DNA of 25,743 bases, taken from the NCBI GenBank assembly GCA_036652695.1, contig JAVVVJ010000040.1, positions 1 to 25,743 of the forward strand, read 5' to 3'. The position numbers and the translations under genes were made by a program. Below, one piece after another: positions 8,589-15,610 of the stretch. Positions within the stretch are counted from its first letter, which is position 1, and the number at the start of each line of letters is the position of its first letter. Below the pieces are notes generated by a model. It did not search any database. It was not told the origin of the DNA and was given only the letters and a program-made list of their open reading frames with translations. The DNA comes from Limiplasma sp036652695 (GTDB lineage: Bacteria; Bacillota; Clostridia; Christensenellales; Aristaeellaceae).

Positions 8589-10928
8589 TTACGCTCCGGC
8601 GCGCTGGCGATCCATCATCAGCATGACCATTACGCTCATGTCGTCCCTTGGCGTGCCGCCGCTGGCGAGGAGCGCGTTGCGCAGAAGGGCATCGGCCATG
8701 CGCTGCGGCTGAATGTATAGGCTTTCCTCCAGCACGGCCTGCATCTGCTCATCGTCATGAAAAACATCGGTGATGCCATCGCTCATCAAAACGAGAATGT
8801 CGCCGCTGTGCAGGCGATATTGGGCGGGCGTTGGGGCGGCCTCCTCCATCACGCCCAAGGGAAGGGACGCACCCTCCACCTTTTTCATGTGGTTGCCGCG
8901 CACAATCCATGTGGCGCAGGCACCCAGCTTTTCGCTGTACACCTCGCCCGTCCACAGGTCTATATCAGCCAAATCAACGGTGGAGTAGCGCTCCTCCTCC
9001 TGTGCGCTCAGCATGATGCCGTTGACCGCCGTGATGGCCTGTCGGCGGGTATATCCGGCCTCCAACAATAGCAGCAGCAGCTCGAGCGTTTTTTCGCTCT
9101 GCTTGTGCGCCTCCTCCCCGTGACCCATGCCATCGGAGAGCATCATGAGCAGCCGACCGCCCTCACAGCGCTTGGCAACGCATGCATCGCCGCAAAGCTC
9201 CGCCTCCTCCTTCTCGGTGCGCTGCCCCGCGCAGAGCGAGGCGGTGCCGACGGCGGCGCTGTAGAGCGGAAGCTCCTCCAACTCCACACGCCCCTTTTGC
9301 ATGCTGGAGATGTTAAGCGCCAGATTGTCTGCCTCCGTCAGGTGGCGAAGGAGAGCCTCCAAGGGCTTTTGAATGGGGAGCATCCCTTCGGATTCCACCG
9401 CCGCTTGCAAATGCCCGTCCACGCGCCGCGCATAGCATAGCCGTAGGGGCAGGCGCAACTCGTCAATGGCAACGCGGATGGTGTGCGCGGCATGCAGGTC
9501 ATTCAAGCTTTCACCTGCCGCTAACACGCTTAATTCGCCAAGCGTGCCGCTCATGGCGGCAAGGTGCGTAAGCGTAAGCTCGCGCTCAAACCGCGCCTTG
9601 GTGCGAGCAGCGCGGCGCTTTTTGCGCAAGATGCCGGCCTTCTGCGCGGTTGCGGATAATGCGTCCATGCGCAGGCAACCGTGCTCGGCAAGGGCGGGTA
9701 GATGCGCCTCGTCAATGGCCTTTCCATCGTGAGAAAGCTCGGCAACGATGTCCAGCATCCGCTCGGTGCGCGCGCGACTTCGCCCCCAGCATAGTTCGCG
9801 GTTGGCGCATTGTGCGCAGAGCAAAGCGCCAAGCTCCTCGCCGCAGGTAAGGGAGGTTTCTTCCTCACGCGGGAGCGCTTTGGCAACGCGCTGTACCGCA
9901 TCCTGCAAATAGGTGATGCGCTGGGTTACAAAGGTGCTTTCCATGCCGTTTACAGGCTGCGGTACGCCAACCGCAAAGGCGCGGATGTATTCCAACGCGC
10001 GCCCCGGCAACAGCAATGCGGCAAAAATGCCTACGGCTAAAACCCACCAAGAGATTGTGGGCGGTATGAAGGGTGTGGTAAAAATGGCGAGCAGATTTCC
10101 GGTGATCGCGGCGGGAATGCAAAGCCAGCGCTTGCGCGCGACCATAGGGAGACCGCAGAAGAGGCCGATCAGCGAAAGGGTGAAGGCAACGCGGCAATCA
10201 TGCCCGCCAAAGGCGAGCGAAAGGCCGCAAAATAGACCGATGGCCGCGCCGCGCGCCACGCCGCTTGCACAAGCCACAAGGGCTGTGCAAAGCACAGCCG
10301 CCACAAAGCCTAGGTTGATGGAAAGCAATTGAAAGTACCCAAGCGCGCTTACCATCAGCAGACAAAGCAGCAAAACGCCCGCCTGTTCCTTGGCGCGCGG
10401 CGGCGCACTCTCGCTCTCCAGCGTCGCAAGGCCACTGCGCAGGCATACGGAAGCGAGCATGCAAACCGGCACTGCGGCAAGGCTGAGAAGCATGTCAAGC
10501 GGCGTGCCGGAAACGAGCGTCGCCACCGCGCGCGGCATCATCGCAAGCCCGCCAAGCGCGGCGCTTTCAATGCCGGGTTTTGGGCGGCAGCGCAAAAGAA
10601 GAAGCCATAGCAGCAGACACCCGGCATACTGCCAGATATCCGTGGGAACGCCCCACATCAGCCTGAGTACAAGTGAAAGTGAAAGCCCAACCAGCGCAAA
10701 CGGCGAGGAGCGCCCCTCTCGCGCGAGCAGCAGAGCCGCTGCAAAGGGCGAAGGAATACCGAACCAGCGCACGAATGGCAAAAGAAACATACATGCGGCG
10801 ATGGTGAGTGGCTGTGCCGACGCTTTTAGAAACGCGGGCGCGCGTGCCGCGAGCAAAGCAAAGCGGGGCTTTTTGCGCGCGGCTTTGGCGTGCATTGCCG
10901 CCGCGCCGGTTGAGGTGTCAAATTGCAT
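8589..10928 (-). CDS. spoIIE: Stage II sporulation protein E (PP2C serine phosphatase)
   Basis: SpoIIE dephosphorylates the anti-anti-sigma factor SpoIIAA in the forespore to activate sigma-F, and also binds FtsZ at the polar septum. This protein is 779 residues, slightly shorter than the Bacillus form. Residues about 30-310 are a series of hydrophobic segments (around nine or ten helices). A central region has a CxxC-type motif, LLCAQCANRELCWG. The C-terminal third is the PP2C domain with SDGMGHG (metal-binding Asp near residue 599), DLADIDLWTGE, LMSDGITD and a final DDMSVMV. ATG 10928 has AGGAGG close upstream. The upstream region carries a TATACT -10 and two 0A-box-like sites, as expected for a Spo0A-activated gene. 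It is monocistronic, ending at the terminator at 8459. Confidence 0.97.
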   Translation of the reverse strand: MQFDTSTGAAAMHAKAARKKPRFALLAARAPAFLKASAQPLTIAACMFLLPFVRWFGIPSPFAAALLLAREGRSSPFALVGLSLSLVLRLMWGVPTDIWQYAGCLLLWLLLLRCRPKPGIESAALGGLAMMPRAVATLVSGTPLDMLLSLAAVPVCMLASVCLRSGLATLESESAPPRAKEQAGVLLLCLLMVSALGYFQLLSINLGFVAAVLCTALVACASGVARGAAIGLFCGLSLAFGGHDCRVAFTLSLIGLFCGLPMVARKRWLCIPAAITGNLLAIFTTPFIPPTISWWVLAVGIFAALLLPGRALEYIRAFAVGVPQPVNGMESTFVTQRITYLQDAVQRVAKALPREEETSLTCGEELGALLCAQCANRELCWGRSRARTERMLDIVAELSHDGKAIDEAHLPALAEHGCLRMDALSATAQKAGILRKKRRAARTKARFERELTLTHLAAMSGTLGELSVLAAGESLNDLHAAHTIRVAIDELRLPLRLCYARRVDGHLQAAVESEGMLPIQKPLEALLRHLTEADNLALNISSMQKGRVELEELPLYSAAVGTASLCAGQRTEKEEAELCGDACVAKRCEGGRLLMMLSDGMGHGEEAHKQSEKTLELLLLLLEAGYTRRQAITAVNGIMLSAQEEERYSTVDLADIDLWTGEVYSEKLGACATWIVRGNHMKKVEGASLPLGVMEEAAPTPAQYRLHSGDILVLMSDGITDVFHDDEQMQAVLEESLYIQPQRMADALLRNALLASGGTPRDDMSVMVMLMMDRQRAGA

Positions 10929-10958
10929 ATGCCGCCCTCCTATGACAAGTGTATTGCC

Positions 10959-10992
10959 AGTATAAACATGGAATTTTGCGGGCTGTGTCGAT
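10959..10992 (-). promoter_or_regulatory. Predicted spoIIE promoter with 0A-like box
   Basis: On the minus strand TATACT (10959-10964) is a good -10. There is no -35 hexamer at the usual distance. Instead a 0A-box-like TGTCGAT (plus strand, 10986-10992) covers that position, a layout typical of Spo0A-activated sigma-A promoters. A TTGACA also occurs at 11008-11013 but is 43 bases from the -10, too far to pair with it. Confidence 0.5.
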
Positions 10993-11026
10993 TTGGTGCG
11001 CGAAGGCTGTCAACTATGCGCGCGCT

Positions 11027-11033
11027 TTCGACA
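11027..11033 (-). promoter_or_regulatory. Spo0A box (TGTCGAA) between spoIIE and the flavoprotein gene
   Basis: An exact 0A box on the minus strand, inside the 10-mer GCTTTCGACA (plus strand), which also occurs at 12027-12036. It lies 99 bases from the spoIIE start codon and 101 bases from the start codon of the divergent gene, so it could act on either. Confidence 0.5.
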
Positions 11034-11133
11034 GCGCATAGAACCATGCGGGAGCGTGCAAGCTAGGATATGGGTGGAAAACGAGAAGCCATCCGCAATG
11101 GCACGCGCAAGCGAAGCATGGGAGGAATTTGCG

Positions 11134-12009
11134 ATGGAAAGCAAGAAAAAATGGGCGGGATGGCTAGTGCTCACGGTGATTGTGGTTACCGCGGCGGTTG
11201 CGCTTGCGGTGGCGAACACGGCAACGGAACAGCCGATTGCCGATCGAAACCTACAGGAATCAGACGCGGCGCTTCGGACGATGTTCCCGGAGGCGGATGC
11301 GGGCGCGAACGGCTTTGAAAGCCTAGCGAGCGAGGAAAGCGGCGGCTTGCAGTTTGCCTACCGCGTCAAGCAGAATGGAAGCGAAATTGGCTATGCCCTA
11401 AAAACAAGCGTGCAGGGATATGCGGGGCCTATTGAAGTGATCGCTGGCGTGGAGCCTGCTGGAAAACTGCGCGGCGTAAGCGTTGGCGGCGCGGATTTCA
11501 AGGAGACGGAGGGTCTCGGTTCCAAGGTGAAGGAGCCTGCCTTTACGGATCAATTTGCGGGCAAAGAGCCGCCGCTCGCGCTTGATGAGAACATCGATGC
11601 AATTTCCGGGGCGACCATCAGCAGCCGCGCCGTGGTGGACGGCGTGAACGAGGCCGCTTCCAAGCTTGCGGCGCTGCGAGGCCAGGGCGCAGGCGGGGCG
11701 CAGGCTGAACCCAAGGCGGCGGCGGGCAGAAGCGCGAACGCCAGCGTCATCGGCTACGCCGGACCGGTGCTCGCAAACCTTACGCTGGATGATGGCGGCG
11801 TCATTACGGCGCTCCAAATCGGCGCGGAGCGCTTTATGGAAACCGAGGGACTGGGCAGCCGCGTAAAGGAACCCGCCTTTGTGGAGCAGTTCATTGGCAA
11901 AAAGCCGCCGCTGAGCATGCAGGAGATTGACGCGGTTTCAGGCGCGACGGTTTCCTCCCAAGCGGCGTTGGATGCGGTGAATGAGGCGGCGGCGTTCTTA
12001 GGCAAATGA
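11134..12009 (+). CDS. Membrane-anchored tandem FMN-binding domain protein
   Basis: A 291-residue protein. The ATG at 11134 has GGAGG 8 bases upstream; the longer open frame to the left has no ribosome site and would put the membrane helix in the interior. Residues 7-28 form one hydrophobic anchor. Two copies of an RnfG/NqrC-type FMN-binding domain (PF04205) follow, about residues 75-178 and 200-290, both containing ETEGLGS(K/R)VKEPAF. They end in DAISGAT (Thr161) and DAVSGAT (Thr272), both matching the ApbE flavin-transferase motif D-x-x-S-G-A-T, so two covalent FMN groups are predicted on the outer side of the membrane. Known relatives are Rnf/Nqr subunits and multi-flavinylated extracellular electron-transfer proteins. 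No rnf, nqr or apbE gene is in the window. An Ala/Gly-rich linker joins the domains. Confidence 0.88.
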   Translation: MESKKKWAGWLVLTVIVVTAAVALAVANTATEQPIADRNLQESDAALRTMFPEADAGANGFESLASEESGGLQFAYRVKQNGSEIGYALKTSVQGYAGPIEVIAGVEPAGKLRGVSVGGADFKETEGLGSKVKEPAFTDQFAGKEPPLALDENIDAISGATISSRAVVDGVNEAASKLAALRGQGAGGAQAEPKAAAGRSANASVIGYAGPVLANLTLDDGGVITALQIGAERFMETEGLGSRVKEPAFVEQFIGKKPPLSMQEIDAVSGATVSSQAALDAVNEAAAFLGK

Positions 12010-12029
12010 TCTTTGGGGAAACAACAGCT

Positions 12030-12036
12030 TTCGACA
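12030..12036 (-). promoter_or_regulatory. Spo0A box (TGTCGAA) upstream of the Spo0A-like gene
   Basis: An exact 0A box on the minus strand, within the 10-mer GCTTTCGACA shared with the spoIIE upstream region. It lies 21 bases after the flavoprotein stop and 74 bases before the start of the Spo0A-like gene. Confidence 0.45.
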
Positions 12037-12044
12037 ATCGTTTC

Positions 12045-12057
12045 GCCAAACTTTGGC
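12045..12057. promoter_or_regulatory. Perfect 13-bp palindrome before the Spo0A-like gene
   Basis: GCCAAA-C-TTTGGC, flanked by a further GTTTCG/CGAAAC pair (about 12039-12070). It could be an operator or a small RNA hairpin in the leader. There is no T-run, so it is not a terminator. Confidence 0.3.
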
Positions 12058-12109
12058 AGGAAAACGAAACCGCATGGCGTACATTCTCAACAAAGGGAGG
12101 ATGAGTGCC

Positions 12110-12913
12110 ATGCGGCTTTTGATTGCTGTTTTAAGCCGCTCGCAGGCAAATCGGGTGAGTGAACAGCTGTTTGCCAACACGGATGGCTGGGACATTGTGC
12201 TTGCGCAAGATGGCGGCGACGCGCTACAGCTTTTGACGCGGGAGCAATTTGATTTGCTGCTGCTGCATGTATGCCTGCCAAAGCTAGATGGCCTTTCTGT
12301 GCTTGCGGAGCTAAAAGCGCAGGGGCAAACCTGCCCGCCGCGCGTGCTGCTGATGTGTGAACCGGAGCTTTTTCCATGCGGCTGCATGCGTCCGGATTGC
12401 ATTGTGCCGTTGAGCGCGGCGCCGGAGCGTGTGGCGGAGCTGTTGCGCGTGCTTGCTCAAAAGCCGCTGCCAGCGCTGGCGGCGGCAAATCGCGCCACCG
12501 TGGCGCGCGAGGTGGAGGAGCTGCTGGACGCGCTGTGCCTGCGGCGCGGCTTGAAGGGGCGAACATATGCGGCGTGGCTGATGGCACGCCTTGTACCCGC
12601 GCCAATGCTGGATGCGGCGGCAATGAACGGCCATTACGCCGACTGCGCGAAGGCTTTTCATACCACGCCCGCCGCGGTGGAACGCTGCCTGCGCGTGGCT
12701 GTGGAAAGCGTGTTTACGCAGGGCAGCATGAGCGGTATTGAGCGCGTCTTTGGCGCAACGGTGGACCCTGAACGCGGCAAGCCGACCAATCGCGCCTTTT
12801 TGCTGCAAGCGGTGCAGGGCTTGCGCGCTCGGGTTGATTATTCCTTGGCGCTGGCACGCTCCCCAAAGAGCAGCGAGATGCACCAAAGCCCCGCTGCTCC
12901 GACCACCGTATAG
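12110..12913 (+). CDS. Spo0A-family regulator with degenerate receiver domain
   Basis: ATG 12110 follows GGGAGG with 9-base spacing and gives 267 residues, the same length as Bacillus subtilis Spo0A. The C-terminal half (about residues 130-241) is a clear Spo0A_C domain: AKAFHTTPAAVERCLRVAVE keeps the recognition-helix V-E-R..R pattern, and FGATV and KPTN are also conserved. The N-terminal half keeps the receiver outline (LPKLDGLSVL), but the phosphoacceptor Asp is His53, the acidic pair after strand 1 is replaced by LSRS, and the conserved Lys of strand 5 is absent. Six cysteines lie at 55, 75, 83, 90, 92 and 97. It is therefore probably not phosphorylated and is a paralogue rather than the main Spo0A, which in Clostridia normally sits beside spoIVB. 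Its last 76 bp overlap the convergent DUF378 gene. Confidence 0.88.
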   Translation: MRLLIAVLSRSQANRVSEQLFANTDGWDIVLAQDGGDALQLLTREQFDLLLLHVCLPKLDGLSVLAELKAQGQTCPPRVLLMCEPELFPCGCMRPDCIVPLSAAPERVAELLRVLAQKPLPALAAANRATVAREVEELLDALCLRRGLKGRTYAAWLMARLVPAPMLDAAAMNGHYADCAKAFHTTPAAVERCLRVAVESVFTQGSMSGIERVFGATVDPERGKPTNRAFLLQAVQGLRARVDYSLALARSPKSSEMHQSPAAPTTV

Positions 12914-13041
12914 ACAATGCGGCTAACGACTGCGGCCTGCCCGCCAAATAGGTAGGCCACCAGATCAAACTGAAAAATGCCGATCAGCGCCCAGTTAATC
13001 GCGCCAATGATCACCAGTACCAAAGAAAGTTTATCCCACAT
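12838..13041 (-). CDS. DUF378 (YuzA-like) small membrane protein
   Basis: A 67-residue protein with two hydrophobic helices, LVLVIIGAINWALIGIF and IVYTVVGAAGLWCISLLF. The INW.L.G.F.FD.V...FG motif between and within them is typical of DUF378. Function is unknown; it should reside in the cytoplasmic membrane. The start at 13041 is supported by AAGGAGG at 13049-13055. The 3' end overlaps the convergent Spo0A-like gene by 76 bp. A perfect palindrome lies just upstream of the ribosome site. Confidence 0.85.
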   Translation of the reverse strand: MWDKLSLVLVIIGAINWALIGIFQFDLVAYLFGGQAAVVSRIVYTVVGAAGLWCISLLFGERASAKE

Positions 13042-13060
13042 ACTGTGCCCTCCTTACTTT

Positions 13061-13075
13061 TCGCCCATTGGGCGA
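13061..13075. promoter_or_regulatory. Palindrome in the DUF378 leader
   Basis: TCGCCCA-T-TGGGCGA is a perfect 7+7 inverted repeat directly before the AAGGAGG of the DUF378 gene. It might be an operator, or a leader hairpin that affects access to the ribosome site. Confidence 0.3.
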
Positions 13076-13120
13076 TATCGTAAGGTTGCACCACAGGCTA
13101 GCATATCATACTGAAAAAGG

Positions 13121-13981
13121 TTAATAAAAGCAGGCCTGCGCATCCGTGCCGGAGCAAATGATGCGCTTGAACCACGGCTGCTCGTGCCGCAGCAGGCAGA
13201 CCTGCCCGGTGAGCGTATCGGAGATGAGCGCGGCGCCGCCGCGGCAGCAAATGCGCATGCACAGCGGCCATTCCGGCAGATTCCAGCGCAGCTGCCCCGT
13301 GGGAAGATCCAGCTTCATCAGCCCGTCTGGCGTGCTGAGCAGTGCGGAAAGGCCGTCCGGGCACATGCACAGCCCGCCCGGCTGACCTGGCAGGGTAATG
13401 AGCTTGCGCGGGCGTTTGCTGTTCGGCGCAAGCGTATACACCATTGTTTGGATATCCTCGCCCTCCGCAGCACACAATAGTACCAGCCCACCCTGCCAGA
13501 AATCCGCGCCGAAGCAGGCACTGCGCAGGCGAATGGTAGCATCGCGCTTAAGCTCCGGCGCACGCAGCAGATAAGCCTCGTTCACGGCGCCGCCAGACAC
13601 CAGCAGCTCCTTTCCGCTTGGATGCAGGCGCATCGTTCGGGGGAAAACCCCTGTGCGGGCGCTGAAAAGCAGGTCGCCCGTTGCGGTATGGCGCGTATGC
13701 ACGCAGTCCGCTTCGCCGCTGAGCTGGTATAGGTAGCGCCCGCAGGGCGATGCGCATAGATCGGAAAGCGCGGGGAGCGCGGGCATGCGCACGCATTCGC
13801 TGTGATCCTTCCTGCGCATGCAAAGGCAATCCCGTGCGCTTCGGCAGCAGAAAAACAAATGCTCACGCGAGGCATAGGGCATGTAGGGCGCGCTGAATGG
13901 GCATGGAACAGCGGCAAGCGGCGCGCCAGCGTCCGGCGCTTCCCGAACGCCAAAGGAGGAATCTGTCAACAAAATGCTCAT
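13121..13981 (-). CDS. Cys-rich beta-propeller-like (YncE/WD40-type) protein
   Basis: A 286-residue protein starting at ATG 13981, with AAGGGAG upstream; a longer frame starting at 14044 lacks a ribosome site. The sequence shows repeated blade-like strands with a hydrophobic-G-hydrophobic pattern, for example SPCGRYLYQLSG, HPSGKELLVSGG, CPDGLSALLSTPDGLMKLD and LPTGQLRWNLP, typical of YVTN/WD40-like propellers. No signal peptide or catalytic motif is seen, so it is probably cytoplasmic. It is unusually cysteine-rich for a propeller, with FFCC, DCLC and ICC among others. A TATAAT (minus strand, 14086-14091) and an adjacent 0A box lie upstream. Function is unknown; a spore or mother-cell role is only suggested by context. 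Confidence 0.75.
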   Translation of the reverse strand: MSILLTDSSFGVREAPDAGAPLAAVPCPFSAPYMPYASREHLFFCCRSARDCLCMRRKDHSECVRMPALPALSDLCASPCGRYLYQLSGEADCVHTRHTATGDLLFSARTGVFPRTMRLHPSGKELLVSGGAVNEAYLLRAPELKRDATIRLRSACFGADFWQGGLVLLCAAEGEDIQTMVYTLAPNSKRPRKLITLPGQPGGLCMCPDGLSALLSTPDGLMKLDLPTGQLRWNLPEWPLCMRICCRGGAALISDTLTGQVCLLRHEQPWFKRIICSGTDAQACFY

Positions 13982-14077
13982 TGCATCGCTCCCTTGCAGG
14001 CGTTTCGGCCTTGATACCTTCAAAGTATGCCAACCGAACGGCAATGTGAAAAGGATGGCAGGAAAAACCGGACATGC

Positions 14078-14093
14078 TGTCGAACATTATAAA
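14078..14093. promoter_or_regulatory. Spo0A box next to back-to-back -10 elements
   Basis: An exact 0A box TGTCGAA (plus strand, 14078-14084) is followed by ATTATAAA. This reads as TATAAT on the minus strand (14086-14091, towards the propeller gene) and TATAAA on the plus strand (14088-14093, towards the TSCPD operon). No good -35 pairs with either. The position is compatible with Spo0A acting on one or both promoters. Confidence 0.45.
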
Positions 14094-14128
14094 CTGGCTG
14101 ATTTTGCAATAGCTGTGGAGGAGCGTCA

Positions 14129-14383
14129 ATGATGCATTACAAGACCAAGGGAACCTGTTCATCCGCAATCGATTTGGATATTTCAAACGGCGTCATCACG
14201 GCATGCAGCTTTACCGGCGGCTGCCGGGGCAACACGGTAGGATTGGCGCAAATGGTGGTTGGGCAGGACGCGCGTGAGGTGATGCAAAAGCTTCGCGGCA
14301 TTCCTTGTCAGGGAGCAACCTCCTGCCCGGATCAGCTGAGCCGCGCCATCGAACGCTATTTCGACGAACATCAAGCACAGTAA
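14129..14383 (+). CDS. TSCPD domain-containing protein (TIGR03905-like)
   Basis: An 84-residue protein in the TIGR03905 size range. It contains YKTKGTCSSAIDLDI, VITACSFTGGCRGNT and the hallmark ATSCPDQLSRAI. The TSCPD domain is otherwise found at the C-terminus of adenosylcobalamin-dependent ribonucleotide reductases. Stand-alone versions have no established function, though the conserved cysteines suggest metal or redox chemistry. Two adjacent ATGs are possible: GGAGGAG at 14117-14123 is 5 bases from the first (14129) and 8 from the second (14132), so the second may be the true start. It is followed after 12 bases by the helicase gene, whose ribosome site overlaps this stop codon. Confidence 0.92.
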   Translation: MMHYKTKGTCSSAIDLDISNGVITACSFTGGCRGNTVGLAQMVVGQDAREVMQKLRGIPCQGATSCPDQLSRAIERYFDEHQAQ

Positions 14384-14395
14384 GGAGAACCCAAT

Positions 14396-15580
14396 TTGCC
14401 AACAGAAGTTACAGAAACCATGAAATTTTCGGAAGCAGACCTAAGCGAGGAAATCGTAAAGGCCGTTGAAAAGATGGGCTTCCACGAAATGACCCCCGTG
14501 CAGGCCAAAACGCTGCCGCTCATGATGGAAGGTCGGGACGTGATTGCGATTGCGCCGACCGGCACCGGTAAGACTTGCGCCTTTGGCATTCCTATGCTGG
14601 AATATGTCAACCTCAAGGACAAGCGCGTGCAGGAGCTGATCCTTGCGCCTACGCGCGAGCTGAGCTTGCAAATCACCGAGGAGCTGCGTGCGCTGGCACG
14701 CTTTATCCCCGGCGTGCGCATCGCCTGCCTGTATGGCGGACAGCCGATCACCAAACAGATTACGCTGCTCAAGCAGTTTCCGCAGGTCGTGATCGCTACG
14801 CCCGGGCGGTTGCTGGATCACATGAACCGCGGCAATATTCGGCTGGACAGCGTTCACACCATGGTGCTGGACGAGGCGGATGAGATGCTCAACATGGGCT
14901 TTGTAAAGGATGTCACCAAGATTATCGAGGCCGCGCCCATCGATAAGCAGCTGGTGCTCTTTTCCGCCACCACCAATCAGGATGTAATGACCATCGCGTG
15001 GAAGTATCAGCATGAACCGGTGGAGGTTTTGGTGCCCGCCACGCGTGAGAACCGCCCTGATATCACCCAGTACGTGATCCAAACAGAGCGCGAGAGCAAG
15101 TACGAGCATTTGCTGTACCTGTTGGATAGCGATGTTTACCAGCGCGTTATGGTTTTTGTGAACACCAAGGATATGACCCAGCGCATCTGCAAGCGCTTGC
15201 AGGACGCGGGCTATCCTGCCGAATGCCTGCACGGAGACATGCGCCAGTCCGCCCGCAACGATGTGATGGAGAGCTACCGCAAGGGAAAATTCCAGATCTT
15301 GCTTGCTACCGATGTCGCCGCGCGCGGCATTGATGTGGACGATGTGGAGGCTGTGATCAACTATGATCTGCCTAACGAGAACGAGTATTACCTGCACCGC
15401 ATTGGCCGCACAGGGCGCGCAAAGAAACACGGCGTGGCGTTTACACTGCTTACGTATACCGAGTCCGTGCGCTTTGACGCGATTCTTAAATACATTATGG
15501 CAAAGCCCGTGCCGCTGAAATTCAGCGAGATGGGCATCCTGTGTACGGAAGATGGCGAACCCTTCTTTGAGAACATGTAA
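14396..15580 (+). CDS. DEAD-box ATP-dependent RNA helicase
   Basis: A 394-residue protein using a TTG start at 14396; TAAGGAGA from the previous stop codon lies 7 bases upstream. ATG 14420 is an alternative but has no ribosome site. All core motifs are present: the Q motif (Phe29 to Gln36), APTGTGKT (Lys59), PTREL, TPGR, DEAD (159-162), SAT, FVNTK, the ATDVAARGID region and HRIGRTGR. The protein ends soon after the second RecA domain, with no DbpA, CsdA or basic C-terminal RNA-binding extension, so it is a minimal-core member related to CshA/RhlE-type helicases. It unwinds structured RNA using ATP in the cytoplasm. It appears to be translated together with the TSCPD gene. Confidence 0.96.
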   Translation: MPTEVTETMKFSEADLSEEIVKAVEKMGFHEMTPVQAKTLPLMMEGRDVIAIAPTGTGKTCAFGIPMLEYVNLKDKRVQELILAPTRELSLQITEELRALARFIPGVRIACLYGGQPITKQITLLKQFPQVVIATPGRLLDHMNRGNIRLDSVHTMVLDEADEMLNMGFVKDVTKIIEAAPIDKQLVLFSATTNQDVMTIAWKYQHEPVEVLVPATRENRPDITQYVIQTERESKYEHLLYLLDSDVYQRVMVFVNTKDMTQRICKRLQDAGYPAECLHGDMRQSARNDVMESYRKGKFQILLATDVAARGIDVDDVEAVINYDLPNENEYYLHRIGRTGRAKKHGVAFTLLTYTESVRFDAILKYIMAKPVPLKFSEMGILCTEDGEPFFENM

Positions 15581-15610
15581 GCTCAAGAACGATTGATGGA
15601 GGAGATTCAC

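Noticed and set aside
11008..11013. TTGACA as the -35 of spoIIE
   Set aside because: It is 43 bases from the TATACT and has no suitable -10 at 16-18 bases.
12058..12080. A sigma-H promoter before the Spo0A-like gene (AGGAAAA)
   Set aside because: No GAAT-type -10 lies at the required 11-12 base distance.
12110..12913. Calling this gene the organism's main spo0A
   Set aside because: The phosphoacceptor and acidic pocket are absent, and the usual spoIVB neighbour is missing, so it is called a paralogue instead.
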